From Thamnaconus septentrionalis (lineage: Eukaryota; Chordata; Actinopteri; Tetraodontiformes; Monacanthidae): a stretch of 64,000 nt of DNA. Each line of letters begins with the position of its first letter. Position 1 is the stretch's first letter. The DNA lies in NCBI GenBank assembly GCA_009823395.1, contig CM020510.1:5124773-5188772 (forward strand), in the 5' to 3' direction. Made by a program: the position numbers and the translations under genes. A model generated the notes under the pieces. That model saw only the letters and a list, made by a program, of their open reading frames with translations. It did not search any database and had not been told where the DNA came from. Below, one piece after another: positions 12,079 through 25,012 of this stretch.

Positions 12079-13165
12079 AGGCGGGAGAGAGACCTCGTGG
12101 AAACCAGCAGGACGAAAACGATGACCCCAGCGATTCAATTTGAAGTGGGCCGATCGTTAAGAACCGGCACCGTTTGTCACTTTGGTTTTTTCTTTCTGCA
12201 ACTTCTTCTTCTGTGGTGGGATTTTTCTGAGCCGAGGAGCTGCCAGGGATGTCACAACTCCAAAATTATCAAAGGATTGTTGTACGGCGTTGAGATTTTC
12301 AACGCAAAACAAACCGGCTCCATGCAGCTGCACCAAACCTTCCCGGAACCAACACGAACCTAAGGAATACAGTGTTTTGCAACCAGAGGATGGCGCTCTT
12401 TATGCTTCTTAGCATTATCCTAAGCACTAACAAGCGTAATTTGACTGTTATTTGCCATTTACCAACCCAGTTTTTTTTTTTTGGTTTTTGGAGCAAGAAG
12501 ATGGAATTTAGTTTCAATTTATTTTTATTATGGCCCAAATAGGAAACAACAGGCAGTAAAACAGGACACAAGGGGAGTGCTATGTGACATCTTTTTCTAC
12601 CGTAGCAGTCGAAATCTGTTTTTTTTTCCACTATGTTAAATATTGCTTATGGCATTCATTTTTTTGACACACAAAGTACATTCACATTATAAAAATGTAG
12701 TATTTGTGGATCCAAAACGGTCTGAAAGTGTGATTTTCAAATTATGGACATGGTTATTGAACATGCAATGCCTCAGTAAGTTATGGTGCCAGCTAACGCC
12801 AGCTAACGAACCTGATCTGGCTACCTAACTCCCATGCTCACACCTGCGGCGGCTCATATGGTTTTGGGCGTGATAAATTGTTCAAATCCTCCAATTTGCA
12901 TGTTAAAAAAATAAAATAAAATAAACATAGCAAAAACAATAGGGTCTTTCGCTGGCTCAGTCCCTAATAAATAAATAAATAATCAGCCTATCCTCTGCTC
13001 TCTCTTTACCTGCATTTCTTTCCAAATGCAAGGCTGACTAAGACACAAGGCCTATGACACAAAAAGCCCTTTTCTATCATTAGCGCCGTTTAATTCCCAC
13101 TGAATGAGGACAGAATGTTTGACAATCTTTCCTCAAAGTTAACTTTTAGGTCAGTGCACCAAGTT

Positions 13166-13190
13166 AAAAAAAAAAAAAAAAAAAAAAAAA
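13166..13190. repeat. Poly(A) run, 25 nt
   Basis: Uninterrupted A run. It might mark the tail of an old retrocopy, but the upstream 150 bp shows no recognisable element. Confidence 0.8.
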
Positions 13191-15309
13191 GCCACAGGCG
13201 TGAGTGAATGCAGCATAATGGAGCAAAACATTTTCTGTCAGATGAAAAATCTTGACAGAAAAGAATTTAGAGGAATCCTGAAATGCACCCAGCAATGAAA
13301 AATAAAAATAAATTGACAATATCTCGCTTGAGGTTGGTTGCAAATGCTGTGGCGGTAAAACACCTGCTGCTAAATCCAGACTTTACGACTGAGTGTAGGT
13401 GGCAACACACACGGTATGTTTCCTGCGCTGAGCTGATATGAAAAGGCAGCACCGACTTGTATTTGCTGCCCTGGTGTCAGGCAGCTGCACGCGTCCTCCT
13501 GTTGTTTATTAGCTTCATTAATTTCAGCATCGAGAACAAAATGAATTCCTTTTTTTTCCCCCTCCGCCTTTAAAGACGATTGGTACAAGATTTAATTTCC
13601 ATCTTCCTGAGTTTGATGGGAGGAGAACACGGCGGTAATTTGCATTTCGTGTACTGCGAGACTCCAGAGAGGAGCGGCGGAATGTTTAATCTTCTGTCTT
13701 TGTTCACTAAATCCTGGCCTCCCTTCCCCTCAGGTGTGCACCAGCTACACAGCCTTATTAAAACAAAAGATAATCAGTTAACTCAGACGACTACAAAAGG
13801 CAGGTAATTAGCAGGAAGCAGCAACGGCTGAATAAAACCCAACCACCCCCCTCGCAAAATAAACTCTGGGAGCAGAGCAAATTGCATTTCCGGGCCGAAT
13901 TAAAGGTCCGGCTCCTCTGTTGGACGTAGAATAGCGGGAAAAATAGTTCAACTTAATGGCTCAGGCAGCGAGAGCTGTGGTTATTGCACTCCGGGTCCTT
14001 CGACCTGCTTTCAGGAGCCTCCAGGTACAATTTGATGTCTTTCAATATTGGAAGCCTATTGGAAAAAAAAAGAAAATATAATATTTTCATTGCACTGGGC
14101 AGCATCTATTTTAGTCGGCAGGTTCGGAATGTCCTGCTGCATGAAAGCCTTTTCATACCAAACCCACTCTGAGGTCTAATTATTAGCTACTGAGTTCATC
14201 TCTTCACCATCTCGGTTGATTGACTGTCTAAAAGTTGGGAATATTCCAGCACCGCCGCTGGAGTTCTGCTCATCCATCTTGCCAGCCTCCAGTACACGGT
14301 GCTTTCTAGTGGACCATAAAATTTCTGTAGACTCAATAACCAGTTTGTTCCCTTTAAGGATAAAGAGGTTCTAGAACCATCTTTCGCACACAGACACCAC
14401 AGACACATTTGTGAAGGAAACAGGAAGTGTGGAGCTACAGAAGAAAAAAATAGGTCTATGGCTCAAAATCGTATTTAGGTCTTTAGGTTTTTGCTATCTT
14501 TGTCTTTTATCTGACAAATAGACTTAAAAATAAAAGACTAACCACAATTGACCCTGAAGCTGGAATGTAAGACGCTTAGAAACGGTCTCTGATCTCTTAG
14601 CAACCATCATGGCCAGGCTTGTCGAAAGAGTCAAATTCTTTGCGCCGCGACTCTACAGAGTTGTGTTTACCTCGGCCTTGGGATAAAAGAGGAGATGGTA
14701 GAATGGCAGCATTAAGAGATTAGAGCTCGTGTCGGCGGCATCACGAGAAAAAAATAAATAAATAAAGCTGCGATCACAAACGTATTTATCCAGCGTGATG
14801 ATGTGGCTGAGTGGCATATCAATTCTGTCCTCACTTCACCTGACGCTGTTAATACAGAGAGGTGTTTTTGTTGTTGGTGTTGTCATGCACGGTGCTAATA
14901 GCGAGGAGACTGGGGAGGTGTCACACAGGTGTTGTCGAGCCGGAGAAGCGGCAGAAAGTCTGCAAATGGAGGAAAGTGGAAGTGATGGATGTACTGAATA
15001 TCATCAGCTTATTGTTTCCCCCCTCGGGACACTGAAGTGCTCTTAGAGCAGAGGTGCACTTAACGTTTAGTTCACTTACAAGTAGCCTGAGGAGGAAGCG
15101 CTACGAGTGAAGGACCAGTGGTCACATGACCAGCACACTCAGGGTCGTGTGTTTAAAACGAAACGCATATGCCAGACCTTAGAAATGAAAGGGAGCTAAA
15201 CTACCAGTGCGATAAGACGTTTCCACACTCAAAAGCCTCGGATGGTAAATAACACTGCAGTATCAGAGAGACTTCCCTCCAGTGAAAAGGTGTCTGTCTG
15301 TTTGTCAAA

Positions 15310-15930
15310 ACACCTTCATCTCCCACAGCCCAAGCTCATTGGTCTGTGTTATGAAATGATAATTGAATGGATATGGAGCTGGGGCTTATTAATTTTGGCT
15401 ACAAGTGTTCCCTGATTAAGAGGCTGTTACATTTTTCACCACTCTGCTTTGTTGAAGTCGGCAGCCAGAACTGAGAGGAAGATTATCCGTCCCGCGTCTC
15501 ACTGCGGTGGTTCCACCCCCCGACAGTCTGCAGGTGGTCGGATGTCGTCTCCCGCCATTCAATTAACTGCATCCCGCCACAATCGTTGCGCACTGCTGTA
15601 AAAATGTGCTTATGACACACTTGCAAATTTTATATGGCTTTTTATTCAATAATGAGGCAGTGGAGCTGCCACTGCTTCTTGTTTTACTGATCTCATAATT
15701 GGTTCTTAGGAATGAAATCTACCTCTGCTTTAAGATTTCATAGAAGCTGGTATTCAACCTTTGGTATCAGTGCCACTGTCAAATCACAGTCTCCAGTCAA
15801 GGGCTGACATTATCACATTAGCCACAATTTTGCCATAATTTGTGACACTTTATGATGTCTCAGAGAGTATTTCTACCTCTCCCAGGCATCAATGTATACA
15901 ATGTATATCAATCTATATCAGTTTTAGTAA
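15310..15930. promoter_or_regulatory. Possible conserved non-coding element
   Basis: About 600 bp with no microsatellite, no transposon similarity and no open frame, AT-rich and full of TAATT, ATTAA and ATAATTG homeodomain-type cores. This texture is typical of vertebrate conserved non-coding elements near developmental genes. Conservation cannot be seen from one sequence, so this is an inference only. Confidence 0.25.
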
Positions 15931-16096
15931 TAAGGTAAACAAGATAACTGAGATGAGAAAACGCTAGTGTTTGTTTGCCGCTTCTCCGTCTCTGAGTTCT
16001 GATTAAGTTTTAATTGTGTTGGTTCCCACTGGTTTCCCTTTATTTAGTCTGTAGCACGGAAATTTCCTAATGAAAATGTTGTATAAATAAATTGTA

Positions 16097-16121
16097 TCAT
16101 TATTATTATTATTATTATTAT
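16097..16121. repeat. (ATT)n microsatellite
   Basis: About eight ATT units. Confidence 0.9.
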
Positions 16122-16599
16122 AATAACTATTATCCAGATTTTGGCAGAGGCAGGCTAATGTGCCCCCTCATCGACGTGTCAGTGGGTGAAACATTTTTTT
16201 TTCAACCCTCAAACACATTGAAATGTCGCCTAATTTATTTTCCAAAATGCGCTAACATTTAAAACTACCCTGAAATGTATGATTCCATCTACTTCCCCCA
16301 CCTTCTTCATGCTGGCAATGTTGTAATAAAGAAGTGTCTGGAGCAACATGCTGGCTGTGGCTGATGATGTCTGTTGTGTATCTTAATCTTCCGGCCGTGT
16401 TGGCGGCGCTGCCGAGCTCCGATCTGATCTGGAATTAAGGTGCTGATGTCGTACAAGGCGGCAAAACCGTATTTTCATCCCCACTTTGGACTCGAACTGA
16501 ATAAAAGATTTTTTTTGACGTGTGAGGTGACCTCACCCCCGACACACACACACACACTCACCAATCCCCCCGTTGAAAGCAGATGTTGGAATCTAATTA

Positions 16600-17110
16600 G
16601 GTCTGCATCAGCATGCCGGCTCGGCTGTCGCGGAGGAGGAAGGAGGAGCCTCCCGCGGCGCCCGGAGCAGCAGGCGCGTCGTGCAACTTCGGCAAGATGT
16701 GATCATGTAATCCACTGTGAAGAACAGGTATCAGGGGTGAGGAGGTTAAAGGGACGGGTGCGGGGGGTGGGGGAGGGAAACAAACACGCAGCCAGGCACT
16801 AGTTCTTCTCCGCAGCCGGCCTTTGATTCCACCCGGCTGGCGTCTGGCCTCGGCAGTGCGCAAGCCCCGAGGCAGCGCCCACGGCTAAAGACTCTGACGG
16901 CGCTTTTTGCCTCTGAAGCGTTAGCGTAGCGGTGGGGGGGCGGGGGGAGGGGGACGCGTGGACGAAGACGATCCTCGGAAAGGTGCGGAGGAAACATCAC
17001 ACGTGCCATTAGAGCAGCGGCAGCCGAGCGCACGGTGCGAAGGGAGGCGGCCTCCGTGAGAAAGTGACAGCGGCAGACGCAGGACTCGCCCCCTGGTGGT
17101 CGATGCAGGC
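16600..17110. promoter_or_regulatory. CpG-rich block, promoter-like
   Basis: The sequence is GC-rich with frequent CpG (for example GCCGGCTCGGCTGTCGCGG at 16616 and the GTTAGCGTAGCGG stretch at 16920) and contrasts with AT-rich flanks. Teleost promoters are often unmethylated and CpG-dense. A CTCF-like site (minus) lies at its right edge. No start codon with a recognisable protein follows on either strand. Confidence 0.4.
17086..17103 (-). promoter_or_regulatory. CTCF-like motif
   Basis: TCGCCCCCTGGTGGTCGA is, on the minus strand, a CCACCAGGGGGCGA core, one of the best CTCF matches in the window. Confidence 0.45.
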
Positions 17111-18636
17111 GGGGCCTCGCTGTCGCACTCCAGCCTTTTAAATGTCACGCCTGGCGTCTGTCACTTTGCTTTTCACAGTCTCGGAGGGGAACGCCGGGAG
17201 AATAAAAACGTTGCTGCAAACGAATCAATCGTTGGTTGAAAAAGACTCAGGAGGGAAAATAATGGACGGATTTCAGCAAATGCTGTCCATTCCAACTTGA
17301 AGCGTTCGGTGAGTGATGATACACAGCACTGGGACTTTTAACATCACGCATCACTCCATCACAGGTATTCCAGTCACTTATTCCCGTAGCTACGTGTTGT
17401 CCGCATTCAATCCGTCCGCCGACGGAAGGGTGTCGGGAATTGGAACGCTCGGGAATCACTCAAGTACAACTTTTAATGATGAGTCCCAAAGACGAGTGGG
17501 CCAAAATTCCTCCACAGCGCTGTGAAAGACTCAATTCAAGTGATCACAAACGCTTGATTGCAGTTGTTGCTGCTAAGCGTGGCACAACCAGTTATTAGGC
17601 TTAGGAGGCAAACACAGCTCCCCCTACTTGTGGGAAGTAAAACACAAGTGCTTTGGTCACGAGATAAAAACCACAGTTTATACCTTTTTGTTCCCCCATT
17701 AGTATTTTATGCTTCCTTGTGATCATTTCCCAATTAAATTCAACTACTTCCCGGACGTCGTGTCCAAGGTCTTCTACAGGGATATTATGTGTGTAGTGCA
17801 ACATGCACGCCGCACATTTCCGCAGGGCCATATGGAAATGACACGATAAGTCATCAGTTTGCAGCCAGTGTTCTGCTGCAGTGAATTAGCCCCTGGTTGC
17901 CGGATGCCTCCGGGCCTCGATTATGGTGAAGGGAATCGGGAGCGCTTACACAAATGTGTGTCAGTATTTACATTTGCATGGAGCTCAGCAATTATTGCAT
18001 TGTTGTTGTCGTCGCCGCCGCTGCTGCTGACTGACAAGGAAGTGGGAGAGGAAGCGCCGCTCCTCCTCCACCGCCGCCGCAGCGCCACATGTAAAGCACG
18101 CAGGACGCTCGTAATGAAAGCAGCCGCACAAAGGAAGTGTCACATAAAGTGTTTCCTAAAATAAAAAAAAGAAGAAGTGAACTAATTATGCTCTGTTGTT
18201 GTTTATAAGACGGCGGCGCCTCCATCTTTTATTCATCAAGACGCTCCTCCGTCTTCCTCTGTCTTTCTCTCTCTCCCTCTCTCTCTCTCACTGTCTCTCG
18301 CTCACTCGCTCAAATCTCATTTCAAACAGAAGCCATTGAGGCGTGCGAGCGCACGGCGAATCACAATGAACTTGTTTCTCGGCAAAAGAAAAGGACGGGA
18401 GAGGAAGAGGGAGAAAAGAAACAGCAGGAGTGAGACGAAAGTGAAGCTTCAGCGTGGCAAACAGATTTTTAAAAAAAAGAAAAAAAAAGAGGTGGGTGCG
18501 CAGGTGAGTGGGCGGGACGTTCTCAAATGTTAGCTGTCTATCACGGCCCAACGGCAAAACAGGAAGTTGGTGACTTTCTTTTATTTCCTTACCCCAAGTC
18601 AGCCTATAAACACACGGCGGCGCTCATTATCTCGAT

Positions 18637-18640
<4 letters not shown>

Positions 18641-18679
<39 letters not shown>

Positions 18680-18713
18680 TGCACACCTACACACACACAC
18701 ACACACACACACA
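18641..18713. repeat. (CA)n microsatellite, interrupted
   Basis: Two CA runs separated by GCATGCACACCT. Confidence 0.95.
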
Positions 18714-18787
18714 AAACCCTTTAAAATAAGTCATTTGGAAGGAATCAGAAAATTAATTTAGTCATCCCATTGCCGACACCTTCCCAC

Positions 18788-18896
18788 AGGAGTCTCTCTC
18801 TCTCTCTTTTACTCCCTCCCTCCCTCTCTCTCTCTCTCCCTCCCTCTCTCTTTCGCTCCATCTCTCCATCCCCCTCTCTCTCTGCCTCTCTCTCTG
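18788..18896. repeat. CT-rich low-complexity tract
   Basis: TC, CCCT and CTCT units, about 110 bp, strand-asymmetric polypyrimidine. Confidence 0.85.
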
Positions 18897-19661
18897 GACC
18901 CTTGTGTCACTTTACCTAATGAGGAATTTCACGCTCGTCTCCCCAACTGACCAAGAGTGCACTGCCGTATGGCTACGGCTCATTAGACCAAACGGCAGGA
19001 AGTCCTACTGCTGCTCCTGCTCTACCTGCTTGTTCTTCTTCTGGGATTCGCCACCGCCACCACCACCGCCGCCGCCACCGCGTTACGCTTCTCTTTATGG
19101 AACTTCCTTCCCTTTGGGATTAAATACTGTCACAGGGGGAATTTCAAATCTGTGCGCTAACAAGGCGCCGTCACAGTTTGACAGCCGTCGATGAGAGCGA
19201 GGAGAACACGCATGGCAGCGACTCCGTGGCAAGTGTGTCATGAACAGAGTCGCCCGAATAAAACAAACAAATGAAGAAGAAGAAGAAGAAGAAAATAAGT
19301 TGTCAGGAGAAAAAAAATAAAGTTTTCCGAGCAAAGTTTTCTCCAACAGGGTTTTCCATTGCATAAATATAAGTACATTTAGTTCTCTTGATCTGTCTTA
19401 GACACGCGCGCGCAGAAACACACACACACACACACAAACAGAGAGACACACACAGTAACACTCTTCCACTGGGTTTGCAGGTGAAGTGGTGAAGACCAGA
19501 AAATATTTGGACGCCCGGGAGGGGAAGAAGCAGCGATGTCTGCAGCTCGCTGAGAAGTTGAGCGTTGATATGATCCGTCTCCGAGCCGCCATCTGGCCTT
19601 GGCTTCTGTTAATGAGTTTTTTTTTTTTCATGCTCGGAACGAGTCAACACGTGGCTGGAGT

Positions 19662-19694
19662 CAGACAGACAGACAGACAGACAGACAGACAGGC

Positions 19695-19736
<42 letters not shown>

Positions 19737-19801
19737 AGACAGGGAGAAGCTTGAGATGAAGCGAGAGGAGGAGGAGGAGGAGGAGGAGGAGGAGGAGGAA
19801 G
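19662..19801. repeat. Compound (CAGA)n-(GA)n-(GAG)n microsatellite
   Basis: CAGA units (19662-19692) pass into GA units (19698-19732) and, after a 30-nt purine-rich bridge, into GAG units (19763-19801). The whole tract is purine-biased on the + strand. The coding frame through it (Arg-Glu then poly-Glu) is an artefact. Confidence 0.9.
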
Positions 19802-20520
19802 ATGATCAGGATGGTTTTAGTTCTTTTCTATCTTTGGATGTGTGAAATTCTAGGTGTTTGTGAACCCGAATCGCACCAAAGTGACTCCGCCAGTGTTTTT
19901 TTTTTAATGTCAGCAAACTCCTCAACAGCAATCTGTACTTTTCTTTTTTTGCTGGCTCTCGTTCTCTGTGAGACTGTGAGCAAAAACGCACTTGTCTCCA
20001 TCGCTGTCTGCTTGTCTGTTTTGTGCATCTTAGAAAAAAAAATCATACCAACAATATTGTGCACTGTCTACCTGTAGCATGCATTGTTTTTGTGTTCTAA
20101 TACACAGGCATTCAGTATCATATGTTTATGACATGTGTATTACATGCAGGTATTGCTTCAAGCGAAACAAAGTAATTGACTTACAAATGGCCTGTGGCAC
20201 ACTCAGAGATGATGTCATCAGAATGCACAAACAACCTCCGACAGGTCCGCGATCGCAGCCTCAGCTAGGTGTTGGCTCCGCCCACTGGGGCGTTTGCTGC
20301 AGAAAGTGCTGAACTGGCTGTTTTCTGAAGGTTCGCGGGGTTCATTGAGCATGCCGAAAAAAACAAACATAAAATAGACTGCAAATGAGTACGAGACCTT
20401 TTCAACGGATGAAAAGCAACATTAGAAAGATCATTTAGGTTTCATTATAGTCATCAGTGTACAAATGCATTCCGAGTAAAGAGACAGTTTAGGATTCTGT
20501 GGCCAAATTGCTTTTTAGGG

Positions 20521-20521
<1 letters not shown>

Positions 20522-20602
<81 letters not shown>

Positions 20603-20690
20603 GTGTGTATACTTACCTACCTATGCAACAGAGGACCCGCTATTACACCTTCACCAACAGGAGGCTAGGAAGCCAAGAGGGGATATTGTT

Positions 20691-20735
<45 letters not shown>
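20522..20735. repeat. Two (GT)n microsatellites
   Basis: GT runs at 20522-20608 (with a CGCGCG interruption) and 20693-20735, separated by 84 bp of unique sequence. Confidence 0.95.
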
Positions 20736-20738
<3 letters not shown>

Positions 20739-20869
20739 CTCCTGGCTGAACAGTGGCAGCCTGCTGGAGGGACAAAGCCCTGGTGAAACAGCTCCAGTGT
20801 TTCTTGTTCCTGGCGTGCTGGTCTTCACTGACGTGAACGTCCGCGTCCTCCAGCGAGAGAGGCTCCTCC

Positions 20870-22190
20870 CGCTGCCGCCTCTTTCCCCGCCCTCCTCTCT
20901 CAATGCCTCCAGAGTGCTTTATTGTCGGCAGCCCGCCCGCCGACGCTGCGATGCAACAAGTCAGCGGAGCCTCGTCGCTTGCTCGGCTAAAGGCCGGCGC
21001 GGCGGCTTCTTCTCGTGGGAGCCCTCAGGAAGTCTTCAGTTGCCCTCTGGCAGCAGTGGATGGCGGCGACCGAAGACTCGGCAGCATCTCAGTTTTCTGC
21101 GGACTGGGCGGCGGGAGCAGGAGTTCCGGCGCCCTCCTGAAGATGGAGTTCAGAATGAAGAAGTTGAGAACGAGGCTCTCTGGTCTTGGGAGACTACGTG
21201 GAGCAGCAGTGACTGTTCAGGAAAGTAAAGTGAAATTAAGTGAGAGAGAGAGTGAGAGAGAGAGAGTAAGCAGGAGTGGCGGGAGGAAGTGCGACGCCCT
21301 CGGCAGGGGGCGGCGGGCATGTACTTGGAATAAAGAGTAAAGTGGAGAAGTGGAGCTGGAGAGTTCCAGGAGCCCCAGGGAGGATCATGTGAAGTACCTT
21401 TTGTCTTCCCACCATCAGGAGGCGCCTCTGGATAAACCGAGCCGAGCGCTTCCTCTTTGTAAGTCTCACTTTGAAGGAGGGCAAAGCCGGAGCTTCTCCC
21501 ACAGTGGGGCGATCCAGTCTGGAGTTTTGTTGGGTTTTTTTTTTTCCATTTGCACGGCCCGGCCCACGCAAATCCTCTTTGCTCAGCAGCTGTGGGTGTT
21601 TGTAGCACCGTTTCATTTCCATTTTAAAGATCGCTCGCTCGCTCGCTCGCTGGGCGCTCCAGACAAACGACGGCGGCTTCACCTCAGTTGTGAGCCCGCA
21701 TACGTTTGTCCACGGTGGCGACTGACGCCGACGCCGTGACCATTTGATTTGAGGCTTCGCCGCCATACACACCTCTCCCACCCCCTCCGCCGCACACACA
21801 CACACACATACACACACATGAGGCCGCCGCTCGTCAAAAACTGACAGCAGGCAAGACAGGCTGTGCCGCCACCATCACCGCCGCCATCGACAAATCCCGC
21901 AGGGAGGCGACGACTCGCAGCTGAATTCATCACCTCTGATCGTCCCCGTCGCTGCCCTAAGTGCTGTTTCCATGCACGACGCAGGTGTCTGGGAGAGATG
22001 GAGGAGGAAGGGGGGGGGACTGTGAATGCAATCGCAAGGCGACTGGCTGCAACCAGTGCCGAGAAGGCCGAAGAGCCGCAGGATTGCACTGCGAGGAGGG
22101 AGAGTTGCGTACAGCTGCTGCTGCTGCTGCCCCCCCGCAGGGCGAAAGTGCTAACAGATCAGCCCGGAGCTCTCAGGTGGGGCCGAGATT
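20870..22190. promoter_or_regulatory. CpG island-like block, probable promoter
   Basis: In 20,870-21,320 I counted about 35 CpG in 450 bp by eye, close to the number expected from base content and far above the flanks; the density continues through 21,630-22,150. The block includes a TCGC repeat (21,629-21,651) and CTG repeats (22,116-22,129). It looks like a vertebrate CpG-island promoter and first-exon region. Open frames within it (20,903-21,340 and 21,863-22,285 on +) are GC-driven and do not match a protein I know. Which strand, if any, is transcribed is unknown. Confidence 0.45.
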
Positions 22191-24612
22191 ACTCAGATTT
22201 CCTCTCAAAAACCGGAGGCATCAGAGTGGAAGACACGGAGAAGAAGCTGAAGCGGCAGCCGTCGGTCTCTGCAAAAAGTAAATAAATGTTAAACATGAGG
22301 AGGATGAAGATGTCAGTGAAAGAAACTGATCAACCCTCATTTGATTTATACAGTGTTCTTCGAGAAGCAATCACACGAATGCCGTCTTCAAAGGAACCGT
22401 GACATCTCTGACCTGAAGCAGAGTTTTGCTGTGTTTCCTGCAAATTGTCTATTTAAAAAAAAAATAATAATAACTGATGTGGAATAATCAACACATTAAT
22501 TTCCATTCGGTGTATTATAATCTGAAAAGGGCTGGATTGGAATGCATAATCAACTGCAAGGGAGACACACACACACAAAAACACAGGCCCCCCCCGCCAC
22601 ACACACACACACACGTATATAGCAGCTGCAGAATAAATTGGTATATAGGAAGCTTTTAATTATGAAGAATTGAAAATTATTATCTGCGTCACTGTTTCTG
22701 GGAAAGTGCCGGCGCTCTAAAGTCCAAACTCTGTCAGAGGCCATAATTGCAAAACTCAAAAGTTTACAAGCCATTTCATTTCTTTATTCTCTTTCACTCT
22801 GGAAAAGTCATGCAATCGATGATTTTGCTGTGAAAATAATAATAAAGAGGCCAATTTATTTAGTTTTTTGGACATCTGCAATCGCTGCAAACTTTGTGTT
22901 TTTTTCTGCGCCTTCAGCTTTCATTAGCGAGTAGTGTTTGTAAAATGAAAGATGATAATAGTTTATTAGTTGATAGCCAAAAGTTCATTTCTTTATCATT
23001 GCGTCGTGTTCTCTCTCTCTCCCTATCTCGCACACACACACACGCGCAGGCACGCACGCCCACGCACAGTGACCTGATTTGTTGTAAAGAGGCATAAGAA
23101 TCACACAAATGTGTGTGTTTCTTATTTTCGCCTGCGTTGCCTCGGGACTGTTGGTATTGCGGCGCAGAATTGAGTGTCTCTTTGTATCGCAAAGTTCTCA
23201 TTAAAAAAGCTCCCGGCCTGTTTTCTCCATTCCGCTGGTGTCGCGAATTCAACGAGACGATAGCCGCGCAACAGACCCTCGGGCTCATCCTCCGACCCGC
23301 TGTTTTCTTTCATGATTCCGCTCATATAAAATGAAGGCGATAATAATTTATCAGCCCAGACAAATAAGGAGGAACCAGCCGGTGGCGGCGGCGTGGGTGA
23401 GGGCTCAGCGAGGGCCAAAAAAAAACAACTTTTGTCTCTTTGAAGTCTGAAAAGAAGTCAACAATTGTGCGTCTCTTTCATGCGGCTCGTGATTCTCATT
23501 GTTGCACATCAAAAAAACACAAACAAACACACACGACAGCCGGTGAGAAAAGGGGGGGGGGGGCCTCCAGAGTTTCCGCCGATCCCAAACATTGAATCAT
23601 GAAATTCGGTTCTTATCACGCACGTCCGCCGCTGCAAGTCCGCTGACTGCTGCGTCATGGAAAAGTACAAAAGCGCGCTCGTTCGACACAATGCACACAC
23701 GGCCTCTCTTCTGAAGAGGGGGCGAGCGACGGGGGGAACAAATGGTTTGTGCGCTAAACCAGAAAGAATAGCTTTACAATTTTTCAGAAGTAAAGATGAG
23801 CAATATGAAGACTCATTGTCGAGAGGGATAATAGGCCAGGCAAACGGTGAAGCCACCAGGGAAATGTACACTGTGCCTGGGAACGCAGTATTGGGGCGCA
23901 GGCATCAGCGGAAAGTTCAAAAAATAAAAATGAATAAATTGTTGGTGAGTAATTTAAGGCAGCAAACACTGCAGGAGTTTGTAAATGTATTTGACCTGCA
24001 AGCAGGCTGAATAACTCGGAGGGAAGCTGTGTGAACTCCTGGAGCAAGTGGTTGTTGTTGACTTTTTGCTCACCTTGTGCAGGGATCAAGAAGAATAATA
24101 TGCCTTATTAAAATATATTTGAAACACAAATACTGTCAGAAAAGGAGCGATGCTGTGTGGCAGCTTCATGGACCGGTTTGGAAAAGCCGCAGCTTCAAAA
24201 CCACAAATACTTCACTTGCACCATACAATGCTACCTTACATAATGTACAACTTTGTAAAACTGTAATTACCTTGTAATTAATGAATGAATAAATTATTAG
24301 TTCTGTCAGCAGGTGTTCTGATCAGCCAGGGGGCCGTCAGGGTGCCAATTCACAGTGCCGGGGCTTTGTGTATCACTCCGCCTCACAGGTCACCTCAAAC
24401 TGCATCTTAACTATATCTTGCACCCAAGAAGCCGACAGAGTTGTGCAGCAGGGGGTCTCCAGTGGGGCTGCGTTTGCGACATGACTGACAGCCGCATTCA
24501 TACGCAAATGCGAGGAAATTGAACCTCTCCCCGCTCCAGGCTGATGTCTGTATTACACCGAGTCCAAGTAGAAATCACACAAAGAAAGACTCCGCGTCAC
24601 TTTGCGCAGCTG

Positions 24613-24630
24613 GGCCAGCAGGGGGCCTCA
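24613..24630 (+). promoter_or_regulatory. CTCF-like motif
   Basis: GGCCAGCAGGGGGCCTCA contains the CCAGCAGGGGGC core. A weaker partial copy, CAGCAGGGGGTCTCC, lies 165 bp upstream. Confidence 0.45.
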
Positions 24631-25012
24631 TTAAAAGATGAATGGCAAATGTTTTCGCAGCAGCCTCCTAGTTGCCCAATCGCTAATAATGGTCGGACGG
24701 TTGCGCAGTTTTGCGGAGGTATTTGTGTTAGTCGGGGAAAATAAATGATGAAAGGACACACTAACAAATAAATCACTGTGTGTTGATCATTATTCTCCGG
24801 AAGAAATATCAACATTTTTGTGGCTGTGATTTTGTTTTGCATAAACAAAAGCTTAAGAAATGATGGGGTAATTCTCAAAGTACTTGTTCCTTATTCTATA
24901 AGTTCTAATTCCTGATAAAATAAAAAGACAATTCAAAGTATTCAAAGTAAGACAATCTTGGACCCCAAACCTTGAAACATCAGACATTCTTGGCCTACTG
25001 CACTTCATCTAA

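Larger units (their letters stand above)
9300..16590. other. Non-coding stretch, mixed unique and repeat DNA
   Basis: No gene recognised. It contains G- and C-run-rich sequence at 10,340-11,180, CTCF-like sites near 10,041 and 10,613, a GA tract, a 25-nt poly(A) and octamers at 12,894 and 13,638. The part from about 15,310 to 15,930 lacks simple repeats and is listed separately. Confidence 0.55.
17120..20860. other. Non-coding stretch with many microsatellites
   Basis: No gene recognised. The stretch contains an octamer at 17,972, CT-rich tracts near 18,254-18,310 and 18,788-18,896, CA and GT tracts, and a three-part compound repeat. An open frame at 18,336-18,533 is Lys/Arg-rich and runs into a CAG|GTGAGT donor at 18,504, but nothing else supports it. 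Confidence 0.6.

Noticed and set aside
18336..18533. Lys/Arg-rich frame with CAG|GTGAGT at 18,504
   Set aside because: Purine-rich low-complexity DNA gives basic residues by itself; no acceptor partner or family match.
20527..21228. 233-codon + strand frame
   Set aside because: Its first third is GT microsatellite translated as Cys-Val repeats, and the rest is GC-rich DNA with overlapping frames; no domain is visible.
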